Source: Mermis nigrescens
Taxonomy: Eukaryota; Nematoda; Enoplea; Mermithida; Mermithidae
Direction: 5' to 3'
Assembly (NCBI GenBank): GCA_036768485.1
Contig: JAVLUZ010000273.1
Location: 6,404,846 to 6,468,845 of the forward strand
DNA length: 64,000 nt
Each line of letters starts with the position of its first letter. Position 1 is the first letter of the stretch. A model generated the notes under the pieces. It worked only from the letters and a program-made list of their open reading frames with translations, searched no databases and was not told the origin of the DNA. Positions 10,560-21,239 of this stretch are shown one piece after another. The position numbers were made by a program, and so were the translations under genes.

Positions 10560-11215
10560 CGTACCCCTGTGTTATAAGATAGGCAGCTGATGAAACATGC
10601 GTGGTGGCCCATACATGCTTGACGTGTTCTAAACAGGCTTGAGGTTTTCACTAAGCTATGCTGTCACGGATGTCTGCTATAGCACACAGAGGAAGCCCCT
10701 GGGAAGGCTTGGGGAAGGGGAGGAAGCAGGGTTGGGGAGGAAGCAGTCCAAGGAAAGGGCATGGTGAAATGATGCAGACTTAGAGCAGGGAGCAGTCCTA
10801 GGGAAGGGAGCGGACTTGGAGCAGCACACACATTAATATAATGTGATCAAATTGAAGTCAGATGATTATATGATATATTCTAAACATGCTTGAGGACAAA
10901 AACACTTGACGTGTTGGGGGAGCCGCCGCTGAGCCACAACATGTGTAATACGTCAAGCGTGTTTAGGCGTGTTGCATGTTTCCGCCACCGCCTGCGGTGA
11001 TAAAAAATGACAAATCTGAGGCAGGGGTCCGCTCCTACTACCCTGGACACACTTGAGTGATAATAATTAATGATAAATTGACAAATCTGAGGCAAGGTCC
11101 GCTCTTACTGCCCCTGTACATACTTGACTGATAATAATTAATGATAAATTGACAAATCTTAGGCAAGGGTCCGCTCTTACTACGCCAATACACAGTGGTG
11201 TATCCCCTGTACACA
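10560..11215. repeat. Terminal-repeat-like end of Polinton copy A
   Basis: Lies just beyond the last copy A gene. It contains three ~95-bp diverged repeats of 'GGTCCGCTC.TACTACCC' plus 'TTAATGATAAATTGACAAATC' (11020-11200). The same 'GTAGCAAGAGCGGACCCCTG' block sits in the copy C inverted repeat (38476-38500). A polypurine tract occupies 10,690-10,830. The outer boundary is not precise and no target duplication was found. Confidence 0.5.
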
Positions 11216-11337
11216 GCGAGTAAATCTGTTAATTTGTTAGTTTGAAATGCAATTTGACAATGGTTTTGTCAAATTCAAAAGGAATTGGCTGACTTTGATC
11301 CGTTTTAATATTATTTCAATAGTATTAGATGATTTTT

Positions 11338-11742
11338 TCAGCACAGGTGGCTTCGAATATGTTCAGCATTGATAATCAAATGGCAAAACTTCTTGTTTTC
11401 ATCATACCTTATGCCAACATATTCTGTTTGTGTGACTTCGTCTTTCAGACTGATTGTTTTTAAACCACTTTTCATGGTTTTCACAAGATCATATATACTT
11501 AAGTACCTGACTCGAGGAATCGACATTTTTATTCGCATATTATTTTTTAAATCATAAAATTGTATCATATTCTGTTCTTCGGCTATATTATGCTAGGTGT
11601 TTGCATTGATTATTTTAGCCAGCTCAACTTCCCAATCACCATTGAGCGCAACATGTCTAGGCAGCTTTGTAAGAAAGGTGGATGCGGTATTTGTTTCTTG
11701 AGAATTGCTTGGAAGCGTAATGTTAAACTGTTTAGGATCCAT
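11338..11742 (-). pseudogene. Copy A penton-like minor capsid gene, truncated
   Basis: Starts MDPKQFN, with the same N-terminal pattern (LP, N-TAST-F, LP, LNGDWEVGLA) as the frames at 37585 and 43560. I interpret that family as the Polinton/adintovirus penton-like minor capsid protein because of its place after the protease and before the terminal repeat; the assignment is by position and conserved N-terminus. The frame is broken within the first ~50 codons, resumes to about 11338 and lacks the C-terminal third. A TATA-like box lies 27 nt before the ATG. Confidence 0.5.
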
Positions 11743-11769
11743 GTTTGTGTCCTTCACATTTTCTCAAAG

Positions 11770-11779
11770 CATTTATACA
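11770..11779 (-). promoter_or_regulatory. TATA-like box of copy A penton gene
   Basis: TGTATAAATG on the minus strand, 27 nt before the ATG. It aligns with TCTATAAATA at 37549 in the paralogous gene, where the flanking bases also match (CTTTGAGAAAA). Confidence 0.55.
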
Positions 11780-11789
11780 TTTAAGGTGT

Positions 11790-12163
11790 ATGCATTGATT
11801 TTACAATTCTTTTGAATGAAGCACCTTTTGCTCGAAAATGCAGACAATAGATACACATGATGTAGAGAAAATTCCCTGAACCTAAGCATTATTATATGTG
11901 TATGATGAAGCATTTCCATCAATATATTCTCCGAGCTCAAACAGTTGCTGGTCACAGCAATCAAAGTAATCACAGTGCGCCTTATGACTGAAAAACATGG
12001 CAACCCAGTGCAACCCCGGCTCATTACTAAAATCCAAATTGGCTATTAGTGCAGTAGGGTAGTGTTGTATGGACGGAGGGCGATCAAAAGGGAAGACGCC
12101 CAGTAGAATTCTGTTTACACCAGGATCAGCGCCTAGAATATTTATTATTCCGAGGGTGTTCAT
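11790..12163 (-). pseudogene. Copy A adenain-type cysteine protease, inactivated
   Basis: The gene processes virion proteins in this virus class. Visible hallmarks are LLGVFPFDRPP, SNEPGLHWVAMFF with the catalytic-type His, and CDYFD with the acidic residue. The block that in the other two copies encodes the catalytic Cys (SCGHMC at 37460; frame near 43430) is shortened here, removing the CGH part, so this copy should be dead. It follows the MCP stop with almost no spacer, the same order as in copies B and C. Confidence 0.65.
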
Positions 12164-12165
12164 TT

Positions 12166-13224
12166 TCAATCGTTATAATCGTGGAATGTATTGCGATTAT
12201 CAATCATAATCAAATTATTAAATTTAGCATACATAATAATTTCTACTCCAGAGTCTGGCAAATCATCTGCAAAGTTGACATCTATACGTTGTTCCTCCAC
12301 ACACTAGATCACAATGCCCACTATCATCTGCATCAGACGTCAGGTTGAATGCAAAGTAGCAATGACTTATCTTAAACTCTTCGTGGCTAATGGAATTGCC
12401 TTTATTATCATGACCGATATCTAAGTGCATCATACATCTGATTGAATGCCTGAATAAACTTATTATGCTTGAATGACACACTTAGTGAATGAGTTTGTCC
12501 TCCGCACGTTACTTTTACATCATAAACGGTAAATGGGTAGAAATTAAATGATGATTTTGATAAACTGCCTCAAAATCAAATGTGGGCAGCGCCAAAATTT
12601 TAGGGGTTGCAAGATTTTTAAAAAATCAAACAATTACCTTTAAAATGGTGGTATGGCGAAAAAACACTATTTCCCAACGTTTTTAATCTAGCACTTTGGC
12701 ATCAAAAAATTGCGAAAAAAATTTCAAAAATTAAATTCTTTGAACCCTCTATTATCAGCGGTGTCCACATTAGCTCAACCTTCATGAAAATATAGCATAA
12801 ACTGAAGATTAGACAATGTCGAATCAAAACCATAATTTAATTATGTTTTAAATTATGATCTGTAAGCATATAAATCAGAGCTGTCAAACACTAATCGGCT
12901 GCCAAAAAACACTTGACTTGCTTGTTGCTTGAAGAATCTTTTGCCTATAAGATTGATTGATGCATAATATGGTACTGCAGCTACAGCTGCAAGCATTGGC
13001 ATTTTAATTCTTAGTGCCATGTATATATAAATCCTGTTCATTTGCATACAGTGAGGATCAGGTGGGATCTTAAATTCATATGGGCCTTTATATGTTATAG
13101 GGTGCATGGGCTGCACCATATCCCAAAATCCTCTTTACACGGCAACCTGGGTAGGAGGAACCGTGAAGAGATCCAGTTCAGATTTTGTACTTGAAATAGA
13201 TTTTACGTCTATTAGAGCAATTTT
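12166..13224 (-). pseudogene. Copy A major capsid protein (hexon-like), deleted and MITE-interrupted
   Basis: The N-terminal part (about 13224-12850) has the LFTVPP and FWDMVQPMHPI regions, GPYEFKIPPDP and YIYMALRIKMP, which align with copy B at 40740-40920. The C-terminal part (about 12530-12166) has FAFNLTSDADDSGHCDLV and VEIIMYAKF, aligning with copy B 42900-43090. The central segment is missing. At the junction lies a family M MITE (12575-12750). The start codon position that is ATG in copy B is AAA here, and an in-frame stop follows TQVAV. Family call: Polinton double-jelly-roll MCP. Confidence 0.65.
12575..12750 (+). mobile_element. Family M MITE fragment inside the copy A capsid gene
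   Basis: Left end ATGTGGGCAGCGCC, then the family interior (GGTGGTATGGCGAAAAAA, TTGGCATCAAAAAATTG). The right terminus is missing, apparently lost together with the middle of the capsid gene. Confidence 0.7.
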
Positions 13225-13260
13225 TCCGAATTAGTTTCGAGAAAGCATCATTATTATTCA

Positions 13261-13270
13261 TATTTATAGA
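13261..13270 (-). promoter_or_regulatory. TCTATAAATA box of copy A capsid gene
   Basis: Exact TCTATAAATA on the minus strand, about 36 nt before the MCP start position. The stop codon TAA of the upstream gene (13264-13266) lies inside the box. Confidence 0.65.
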
Positions 13271-13623
13271 CTTTGACGCCTGCCTAAACTTTTCCCAGAC
13301 ATAGCCATTGATGCCTCATCTGAGAATTGCGCCGCCTCATGCTTGAAATGTTCTTTAGCAGACTGATGTAATAGTTTTTCTTGTGCAACATCAGATGCAA
13401 TATTAACTCCTGCCACTAAGGCATTCTTACCCACACTTTTACCAATAGATCCTAACACAGGCACAGCCATTCTAAATAATGACTCGAAGAAACTCCCTAA
13501 TCCACCACCTCGCTGGTGTGGTACACCTCTATACGCTTCTAGGCCATACCCTGTTTGTACCGCCTGTTCTGCATAATACTGTAGCCAAAGGCCACTGTTT
13601 TCAGGGTTTAATTGAATGTGCAT
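13264..13623 (-). CDS. pVI/pX-like small virion protein, copy A, intact frame
   Basis: 119 residues. The N-terminal part has an acidic/aromatic tract (NPENSGLWLQYYAEQA). A Gly-rich GGGLGSFFES comes next, then a hydrophobic amphipathic stretch LFRMAVPVLGSIGKSVGKN, then ALVAGVNIASDVAQ and a charged tail. Polintons and adintoviruses carry such a small membrane-active or core-type protein just before MCP; I use pVI/pX-like as a descriptive label, since I cannot align it formally. Copy B has the paralog at 40288-40739. This is the best-preserved frame of copy A. A TCTATAAATA box stands 34 nt upstream and another overlaps its stop. Confidence 0.6.
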   Translation of the reverse strand: MHIQLNPENSGLWLQYYAEQAVQTGYGLEAYRGVPHQRGGGLGSFFESLFRMAVPVLGSIGKSVGKNALVAGVNIASDVAQEKLLHQSAKEHFKHEAAQFSDEASMAMSGKSLGRRQSL

Positions 13624-13657
13624 TTTTAGTTTTTTTCCATTTCTACAATATTTTTTC

Positions 13658-13667
13658 TATTTATAGA
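13658..13667 (-). promoter_or_regulatory. TCTATAAATA box of copy A pVI/pX-like gene
   Basis: Exact TCTATAAATA on the minus strand, 34 nt before the ATG at 13623 and just past the stop of the preceding gene. Confidence 0.65.
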
Positions 13668-13669
13668 TT

Positions 13670-14208
13670 TTATTCATCCCAGGTAAAGTCTATTTCAGAT
13701 GCCACTATGCTATTGCGTTTCTTATCAGCTATACTCTAAAGTGGGGCGTTTGAACGTCAAAGGACTCTAGCTAACTCTTTTGCACCAATTGCAGCAGGTA
13801 CGCTTTTACAATCATGTGTGAAGTCATGTACTAGATCAACAATATTTGAAACATATATTTTTTGCCCATCAATGATAATCTCACCCGATGGTTCAATTTC
13901 TATACTAGGATCATCATCAATATGTTGTAATAGCAGTTTTGCCTTTGGCTGTAAGGTATTTGGTATACCAGCTATAATTTCTTTGCTTCTAATTATTTTT
14001 TGTGGACCTAGAATAGTTAGCTCATTCGGTTTTTTCGCTATTCCTGCAATCGGCCAAACTTGCTCAAAATTTGGTCTTATTTTATCATTTTAAAGCCTGA
14101 TGATACATGCTTGTCATCCAATATTTTATACATCTCCCAAACCAGGGCGTTTAATACTTGTTCCACTGGTTTACTTTGTTCAGCAATATCTGCTGGCACT
14201 ATAATCAT
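13670..14208 (-). pseudogene. Conserved Polinton virion/core protein, copy A, near-intact
   Basis: Starts MIIVPADIAEQSKPVEQVLNAL. Further on it has TILGPQKI, IAGIPNTLQPKAKLL and IEIEPSGEIIIDGQ, and it ends near DFTWDE. The equivalent in copy B is 39701-40248 (MILLPADLAEPSKPV; NFDWDES at the end). Order: after the small basic protein and before the pVI/pX-like gene in both copies. Its function is unknown to me. The frame is broken near 14085 and 13740. Confidence 0.55.
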
Positions 14209-14234
14209 TTTCTCTGCTTGCTTCATCATTTCTT

Positions 14235-14573
14235 GCCTATAATCGCTTCTACTTCTGCTACCTACAACTGATAGAACAGGTGTCAATAAAAGAGGTAAAA
14301 GTCACCATTCTGAATAATTGAGCGTTTTCATTGCCTTATATTTAGTCGCCTATTATTAGCTAAATATCGTATTTTGTTCTTGTATCTTCCTAATTTTTGT
14401 ATATCTTTATCAGTGAAAGAAATATTGTCATTAAGAAAATTGTTTGCGCAATCGCAAATGCATAAAAGTTGGTCTTCACTTGCATTATTCATAAGCTCAT
14501 CATATTAGGGTTTTCTTGCAACACTTAGAAAATGTAAGCAACTAATGTTTCGCTTTAGTCTATGAGGAGTCAT
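14235..14573 (-). pseudogene. Small basic protein with hydrophobic C-terminus, copy A
   Basis: Begins MTPHRLKRNI, followed by a CICDCANNFL-like block and a basic middle, ending in a hydrophobic LLLTPVLSVVGS stretch. It matches copy B 39331-39682 (MAPERLKRNI ... GGFLPLLLTPILSIVGSLI). The frame is interrupted by a stop near 14505 and again near 14330. A basic N-terminus with a Gly/Leu-rich tail is seen for a small virion protein of this virus group; I do not claim a precise role. A box lies 30 nt upstream. Confidence 0.5.
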
Positions 14574-15234
14574 TTTTACAGCTTTCAGCCAGATTGCACT
14601 GCATATTTATAGATTTTGGCACATACACTGTAGGGCGCTTGCCCAAAATATCAGTTTCCGACCTGTGTAAATCCTCGACATTTTGTTTTAAGTCAATGGA
14701 TAGGTATCGATGTGGTTTAGATATAGCGTCTAAAAAGGCTTCAAGAAAATATTTAGGATTGCTAGAATATAATTGGCGTGATAAAATATGTGATTGCAGC
14801 TGATCTGCTGGGTTTCTGAAAAGAACTACATAATCTGAATGGGCGCATGAGGTAAGCAAGGACATCAAAATTTAAGTTCTGCACGATCTGTACAACAGGT
14901 ATGTTCCAGTGATGACAACCTCTAGTGAACAATTGCATAATTTGAGCATTTCCTTTACTTTAATGCATTAGATCGTCAAGAATCAATAGTTGTAGTGCAT
15001 GACTCTTTTCTTTGACTGTCTTCTTAAAGTCGGGTAACCCTTTATTGAAGGTAACATTCTTTTTTTGTAGTATTGGGGCTGTTCTTCATTACAGCACCAG
15101 TAAATTTTGCTCATTTTTGTATCAATTATTTTATCCCTATTTTCAATAAGCTGCTTCACAAATATTGTTTTACCAGATTTTGTGGTGCCAGAGACAGCAC
15201 ACGCAAAAGGGTGGTGCATAATATACCTGGACAA
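14560..15234 (-). pseudogene. Copy A genome-packaging ATPase (A32/FtsK-HerA type)
   Basis: The N-terminal frame has a Walker A loop, VSGTTKSGKTIFVKQLI. A frameshift follows at about 15000, after which the Walker B block LLILDDLMH is read. The C-terminal frame (14868-14560) has DYVVLFRNPADQLQSHIL and the YFLEAFLDA..PHRYLSIDL region. The motor would pump the genome into the capsid. Copy B has the same gene (29971-30392 plus 39071-39319). It stands first in the copy A virion cluster. Confidence 0.7.
14604..14613 (-). promoter_or_regulatory. TCTATAAATA box inside ATPase 3' end
   Basis: Exact TCTATAAATA on the minus strand, 30 nt before the ATG at 14573. It overlaps the last codons of the ATPase gene (...PKSINMQ). 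Confidence 0.6.
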
Positions 15235-15353
15235 AGGCCGGTCTTCCAGATGATGCCGGCGGCCAAAAATTGTGGTTGTTTGCTGGTTCGAAAAAGGATT
15301 GTTTTGGAATATGTTACCTCATAACTTTTCCGAAACTTTCTGCATGTCTGCAT

Positions 15354-16169
15354 GCATCATTTGCATTTGTTTTATCCGTCTTAATTTACTCGCATTAAGC
15401 ATCATCAGTCAGTACACTAATTGTTTACAACTATAATTTTTAGAGAGTTCACCTCTGGAAATTTTTTTGGCCTTTTTATAATCCTCAGCTCAATTTCACA
15501 GATTTTTTAAAGGACAAGACAACGCAAAAAATTGACCTTATTATGGAGAATTTCTACCCTATACTTTATGTAAGTCCAATTAAGCAGCCTTTTTACAAAT
15601 AAGAAATGAAATCACTTATTAGGTATATCTGCCAGATAGTGCGTGGATATTTTGGCCTTTTTATACTTTAAAACATTATTAAACATTACATCTGGCATGA
15701 AGCACTAAATAATCTTGACCTTCTATCCTCTTAAGCTCAATATTATCGCTTTTCAAAGATACGAGTATACAAGCAATACCTAAACTTATTACCGTTCTCG
15801 CCACAAAATTTGCAGCTTTAATCATCCTTAAACTTCGCTTAGGTTTGTAACTGCTTCTTTCATGCGAAACGGGAAATAAGAATATTAAATCTAACAGAAA
15901 TGTTGATAATACCCATTTCAGCTCAATTTTAGGAATTTATCGAAACAGACTTATGAACAAATTAGTAACGTGGCATTATTAATGGAAAATTATGGCATTT
16001 CCATCACCTTCGACTTTATTTTGAGGCATAAAGGGTTGATAAGAGAAAGACAAAATTCTGGTATTCAGATTTTTGTCCTCTGAAATTTTGCGCCAGCTGT
16101 AAAACTTTAAGCTAGTACAAAAATGTATTCGACTAAACGTCTGTCGACGAGCTCCATAGAATGGCAAAT
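15354..16169. repeat. Degenerate start of the ~88-bp array
   Basis: Repeated 'TTTTTATAC/TCTT..AA' and 'CTCAATTT.GCAG' blocks at spacing near that of the array after 16170 are visible but heavily decayed. No gene is seen. The frame at 15979-16167 has no supporting feature. Confidence 0.35.
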
Positions 16170-16760
16170 GAAAATATTCGAAAAAATTTAAAATTTGTGA
16201 TTTGGGAAATTTTTTAGCATTTTTACTCTTTTAAACTCAATTTGCAGCCTTTGAAGACAACCAGTGCAAAAACGAGCGTATTATAAAACTGGCTAAAAAT
16301 TTTTGACGTTCTGTACTCCTCAAGCTGAATTTTGAAGCTTTCTTAATAGAGCGAGTGCTTAAATTATATCTCGGCGCGAAGCGCCAGAACATTTCTACAT
16401 TTTTATCTTTTTAAACTCAAATTTGAAGCTTTCTGGATATAAACAATCCAGTAATTATGCCTGGCGCGAAATGCCAAAAATTTTCGAGAGTTCTATCCTT
16501 TAGCCTAAATTTTGCAACTTTCTCAACAGCAGTACAGTAATCATAGTTTGCGCGAAGCGCCGGAAATTTCCAATGTTTTTATCCTTTTGAGCTCAATTTT
16601 GCAGCTTTCTGAATGTATGCAATACAAATTATATTCGGCGCGAAGCGCTGGAAATTTCCGATATATTTATTCTTTTTATGCTCACTTTTGCAGTTTTATA
16701 CATATAAGCTATGCAGCAATTATATCTGGCGCAAAGTGGGCGTTTTTATGAAGCTCAATT
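16170..16760 (+). repeat. Degenerate ~88-bp tandem array with GGCGCGAAGCGCC palindrome
   Basis: Units share 'TTTTATCCTTTTAAGCTCAA', 'TTTGCAGCTTTCT' and a palindromic GGCGCGAAGCGCC. The palindrome starts near 16373, 16463, 16549, 16637 and 16738, giving spacings of 90, 86, 88 and 101. The same palindrome is a hallmark of family H2 (17650, 25630, 59509, 59755), so the array probably grew from an H2-like element interior. Confidence 0.65.
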
Positions 16761-16880
16761 TGACACATTTCTAAAGATAAGAAATAAATAAATTATGTTT
16801 AATTAATGATTGACTTCAGTCTTAAATGCCAGACCCAGTAGCAGCGGATCTTATGCCCTGACAGTTGCACCGATTGACAT

Positions 16881-17134
16881 CACACCTGGGCGTGGGGGGG
16901 GGGTTATGCACCCCCCCAGAAACCAAAATACCCCCCAGAAACCAAAATACCCCCCCCAGAATTCAATTTTTGAATTTTTTTCCGTTTTTTCGCAATTTTT
17001 TGATGCCAATGGATAGTGCTTGATGAGAAACGTCAAGAAATGGTGTTTTTATCGCCATACCACCATTTTTAAGGCCATTTTTTGACCTTCAAAAAATCTT
17101 GCACCCCCCAGAATTTTCTTGCTGCCCACGTATG
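16881..17134 (-). mobile_element. Family M MITE, intact with perfect 8-bp duplication
   Basis: Starts CACACCTGGGCGTGG and ends GCTGCCCACGTATG. It is flanked by ATTGACAT at 16873-16880 and 17135-17142. This is a reference copy for defining the family ends. Confidence 0.92.
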
Positions 17135-17259
17135 ATTGACATGCCTTTGTCCAGTGTTTTTATACAAGGTCCCTTTGTTCAAATGCAAATACGGTCTCCC
17201 AAGTCTTTCAATTTATAGGTTTCCAAAGAAAAAAATACAGAATAGTTAATGAAATATTT

Positions 17260-17840
17260 TGATATTTTTACCATTTTCAAGTAGATTTTGCGGACTTTTT
17301 TATCGAAAAATAATTTAGGACCTTCACGTGCGGACTGGCGTTTTTTAAGCGTTTAACGTCGTCTACTTTCGTTTGAAATCGATTTCGGCACAACATTTCT
17401 TCAAAAATTTTTAAAGTTTTTGACAATTTCGTGCGAAAAAAAATCATTAAATTTCGTTGACTTCAGTGAAAATCCAGCGCGAAGTGCCGAAAAATTCGCG
17501 AATTTCTGGCGGAAGGACGTTCAGAAGCTTGAATTACTGTTCGGTTTCCCGTATTTGTAGCGTTTGATGCCTAGCGTCGAAAATTTTTCAGAAGTTATAT
17601 ATGAAATGAAAATAGAAGAAAAGGATGCTGAAATAGCTATCTGGCGCGAAGCGCCGAAAAATTTCGACATTTTATTTACTTTCGCGCTCGATTTTGCACC
17701 TTTTTGTATGATAAAAATGCAGAAAATTTTATTTGCCAAAAAATTTCATCTATCGAAAACTGAAATAGTCAAAATGTGACTTTTTGAATAAATGGCGCCA
17801 AGCGCCGTATATTTGTAAATTTTAGTATTTTTACGATGTG
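17260..17840 (+). mobile_element. Family H2 internal fragment
   Basis: Collinear with 59340-59760: TTGACAATTTCGTGCG, AAATCATTAAATTTC, the palindromic GCGCGAAGTGCC, 'GGCGGAAGGACGTTCAGAAG' and TAGCGTTTGATGC. The terminal repeats are absent here. The 63-72-residue frames seen on both strands are incidental. Confidence 0.55.
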
Positions 17841-17904
17841 AAACGTCAAAAACATGTGTAGCTTTTTAGCTGAAAAGTCGGGAAAAAATTTTAAGAATGA
17901 ATGA

Positions 17905-19265
17905 TTGAGTGGTTGGTTCGTCAGTTGGCTGGTCGCTTGATCAAATGATTGATCGGTTGCTTGGTTGGTTGACTTATTGATTAGTTTAATGGTTGACTGA
18001 TTGATTGATTGACTGGTTGGTTCGTTGGTTAGATGGCTGGCTGATCTGATGATTCGTCATTTGGTCGGTTGGTCATTAAATGGGTTGGCTTGTTATTTAA
18101 TCAGCAGACTGTTTCATTAGTTCGATCATTGGCTGAGTGGTTGGTTTGTGAGTTGGTTGATCGGCCGGTTATGCATTGATTGGCTAATTGGTTGGTTGGC
18201 CAGATAGTTGTTTGAGCAGTATGGTTGGCCGCTTAGTGGTCTAATTGGCTAGTTGGTTGGTTGATTGGCCTATTGTTTTGATGTTTGATTGGCCATTTGA
18301 TTGGTTAGTTGGTTGTTTGGTTAGCTGGTTGGCCAGTTAGTTGGTTGGTTGGTTATTTGGTTGGCTAGTTGGTTGGCCGGTTGGTTGGCTGTTTGATTGA
18401 TTGGTTGGTTGGCTAGTTAGTTGGTCGGTTGGCCGGTTAGTTGGCTAGTTGATTGGTTGCTTGGCTGGTTGGTTGGTTGGCCTCTTAGTTGGTTGGTCGG
18501 CTGGTTGGTTGATTGACTAGTTAGTTGCTCTGTTGGCCACTTGGTCGGTTGGCCAGTAAGTTGGTTGGTTAGCTCGTTAGTTGGTTGATTGGTTGGTGGT
18601 GTGTCGGTTAGTTGGTTGGTTGGCCTATTGGTTGGTTGCTTGATTGATTGGGTATCTAGTTGATTGTTTGGTTGGCCGGTTGGCTGATTGGTTGGTTGGT
18701 TGATTGGTTGGTTGATTGATTGTTTGGTGGGCTACTTAAATGGTTGGTTGGCCGGTTAGTTGAATTGTTGGTTGGCCAGTTGGTTGTTTGGTTGACCGGT
18801 TGGTTGTTTGGATGACCGGTTGGTTATTTGGTTGCTAGTTGGTTGGCTAATTTGTTGGTTGGCTAGATAAATGGTTGTTTGGCCGGTTTTTTGCTGGCTT
18901 GGTTGGATGGCCAGCTAGTTAGTTGGTTGGCTGCTTGCTTGATCGACCAGTTGGTTGGTTGGTTTGTTGGCTAGTTCCTTGGTCGGCTCATTGATTGGTT
19001 AGTCAGCCAGTTGGTTGGCCGGTTAGTTACTTGGTTGTTTGGTTGGTTGGTTGGGCATTTAGTTGGTCGGTTGGTTGGTTGGTTGGACTGTTGGTTGGTT
19101 GGTTGATTAGTTGATTGGTTGGTTATTTGGTTGCTTTGGTTGTTTGGTTGGTCAGTTGGTGGGTTGGTCAGTTGGTGGGCTGGTTGGCCAATTAGTCGGT
19201 TGCTTGGTTTGTTGATTGGTTGGACTGTTACTTGGTTGGCTGGTTGACTGGTCCGATGACTGATT
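17905..19265 (+). repeat. 1.35-kb GGTT/GGCC-type satellite
   Basis: Almost the whole stretch is built of 4-mers GGTT, GATT, GGCC, GGCT and AGTT in a 4-base register, e.g. TTGGTTGGTTGGCCAGTTGG. It is heavily diverged, with no fixed higher-order period that I can see by eye. It codes for nothing plausible on either strand. Confidence 0.85.
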
Positions 19266-19299
19266 GAGCTAATGTCTAAATGATTTATTTACATGTTTT

Positions 19300-19860
19300 T
19301 GTACTTGTACATTGATTTTTGCTGATTTTATCTTTTTTAACAAATAAATTCAGGTGATACTCGCGATCTTCCCAGGTGATACCGAGTGGCCTTCAGGTGA
19401 TACTGGGTTGAACTAGGTTGAACCCATTGTCCAGATGTGGTGCATAAACATTTGGGCTGCTCATAGAATTTTAACTCTGCTTTTGACAAAATTGTATTAA
19501 ATTTCTTTGGCCAATTTTTTAAAATGCACTTTATACTCTCCTTTGCCCTAATTTTTAATTTTGCCTGTTCCCTTATGTTGCTCAGCATTAGGTTCAGCTA
19601 CCTGTAATTCTTTTCCGTAGAATGCCCTATTTTCGGACAAGTGTCTGAAATATTTATAGTTCGAATAATTCATTGGTGAATGTATGTTTACTGGCTTTTG
19701 TGAAGCTTGTTTTTCAATCTTGTTATTCGCACCAACTGACCAAGATCTAATGGCTGCTCAGCAGCGCATTTCTTTTCCTTTCTTAAGATAAATGCTAGTA
19801 AATCACCTATATTCTCTGAATTCGCATCATTAGGGGCTATTTTATTAAGACTAATATGTT
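19300..19860. other. Unassigned interval before mariner
   Basis: Three near copies of CAGGTGATAC lie at 19352-19400. A minus-strand frame at 19337-19588 has no recognisable family. It may be decayed Polinton sequence separated from the integrase relic by the mariner insertion, but this is not shown. Confidence 0.3.
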
Positions 19861-19861
19861 T

Positions 19862-21160
19862 CCACTACAAATCTGCACTGTCTTTAAAGTCGTTTTATTG
19901 ACGACTTGAAAGGAATAAATTAAACATCCAATACATAGGTTGAAAGAGCAAAAAAACTGAATAATATACAATCATTGACAACTTTCAATAATTCAATCTC
20001 TACGAACAGATTCAATGCATTTAGGACTACTTGCACATAGCTTCTGTACAACATTTTTATCAAGTTTTTTAAACAATACTTGATGCGTGTCATTAATCGA
20101 TCCAAGTTTTTGGCTTGCCAGCTTTGCGCATACACCACTGATTAAAGATATGCCCAAAAGTATCCAACAACACGGATTTCGGGAACATTCGCAGGGTTAT
20201 AAAATTTTTTTACAAAATCAATGTTTTTTTGCCGCAAATGTTCAAAACTATTTTTGCATAATGTGAGCTCGCCTGATCTGGCCAGAAGACGTATTCACCT
20301 TGCGCATAATTGGTATGAATATAAGGTATCAAGCGGCATTGAATACATTCCCGTAAATCACGCTGAGCATTAATGGCATAGCCAGCCTTACGCAAAAGTG
20401 CACTGCTGATACCTTTGGACCAATTGCAATCCAAACAAGCACGTTGTGCTCAAATTTGGGTATTTTTGGAATATTTTACATCAGCTGGAGCAGCAGAGAT
20501 GCTCATAAGTTGAAATCTATTGTTTACATTAATGGAAGAATGTGACAATGTGAAATAAGATTCATCCTGCAAAATGAAATGTCGATCAAGAAATTCTTGA
20601 TAAAGACAGCCATATTTAATTTTTGCTAGGTGTATATGCGTATAAGATCTGCATGGAATCAAACGTTCCTAATAGCAGCTTAATTTTAATTTATAAGCGA
20701 CTGTTTTATGAATGTACGATTTGCTGCAATTGAATTTACGAGCAGCCATATGAACAAACATGGTTCCTGTATTGTGTAACGAATTCTCAAGCAATTTCAG
20801 GCGACCCTGTGTCAAAATCGTGGCTTTATGACCAGAGCCAGCCTCACGTAATGATGGAAGACAATCTTCAAAACGATGTATAATAATCTACAATGTTCGT
20901 TTGCTATTGCCTTCGGCAACAGAATGACTAACAATGAATAATTTCTCACGATTAATTTTTTGGCATAGTACTTGTACAAGTGGTCCCGAAGAGTATCTTG
21001 TTTGGAGGCCATACAGAATGCAGAGCCCAAACGTAAAAACAAAAAGACACAAACATTCGACGCAAAAATGAATGAGCTTTCAAATGCTATGAAGTTTTTT
21101 GCTCAAAAGTGTAAACTTACTCAGCAGGATCATTGCAAACGCAGTGCAGATTTCTAGTGG
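19862..21160 (-). mobile_element. Mariner/Tc1 element with matching terminal repeats
   Basis: Ends are CCACTACAAATCTGCACTG (19862-19880) and, reverse-complemented, CCACTAGAAATCTGCACTG (21142-21160): 18 of 19 identical. The true ends, including the TA target, are probably a few bases further out (TA occurs at both sides). A decayed transposase gene fills the interior. Confidence 0.75.
19920..21042 (-). pseudogene. Mariner/Tc1 transposase, multiply frameshifted
   Basis: The N-terminal frame (21042-20812) carries the start MASKQDTLRDHLYK and helix-turn-helix region. The frame 20662-20450 has QDESYFTLSHSSIN, with the first catalytic Asp. The frame 20434-20210 has YVFWPDQASSHYAK, with the second Asp. 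The region after about 20190 reads NVPEIR..GYFWAYL, where the usual third acidic residue is lost. The frame 20138-19920 is the C-terminus. Several stops and shifts separate these pieces, so the copy is inactive. Confidence 0.8.
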
Positions 21161-21239
21161 ACACCCGTTATTATGAGAAGTGTTGTTATAACTTGCAATA
21201 ATACTTTTGTACACTTTAGTTCAGTTTTGATTAGAATAA

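Noticed and set aside
17905..19265. Telomeric or centromeric array
   Set aside because: No exact telomere-like hexamer and no stable monomer; only a degenerate four-base register.
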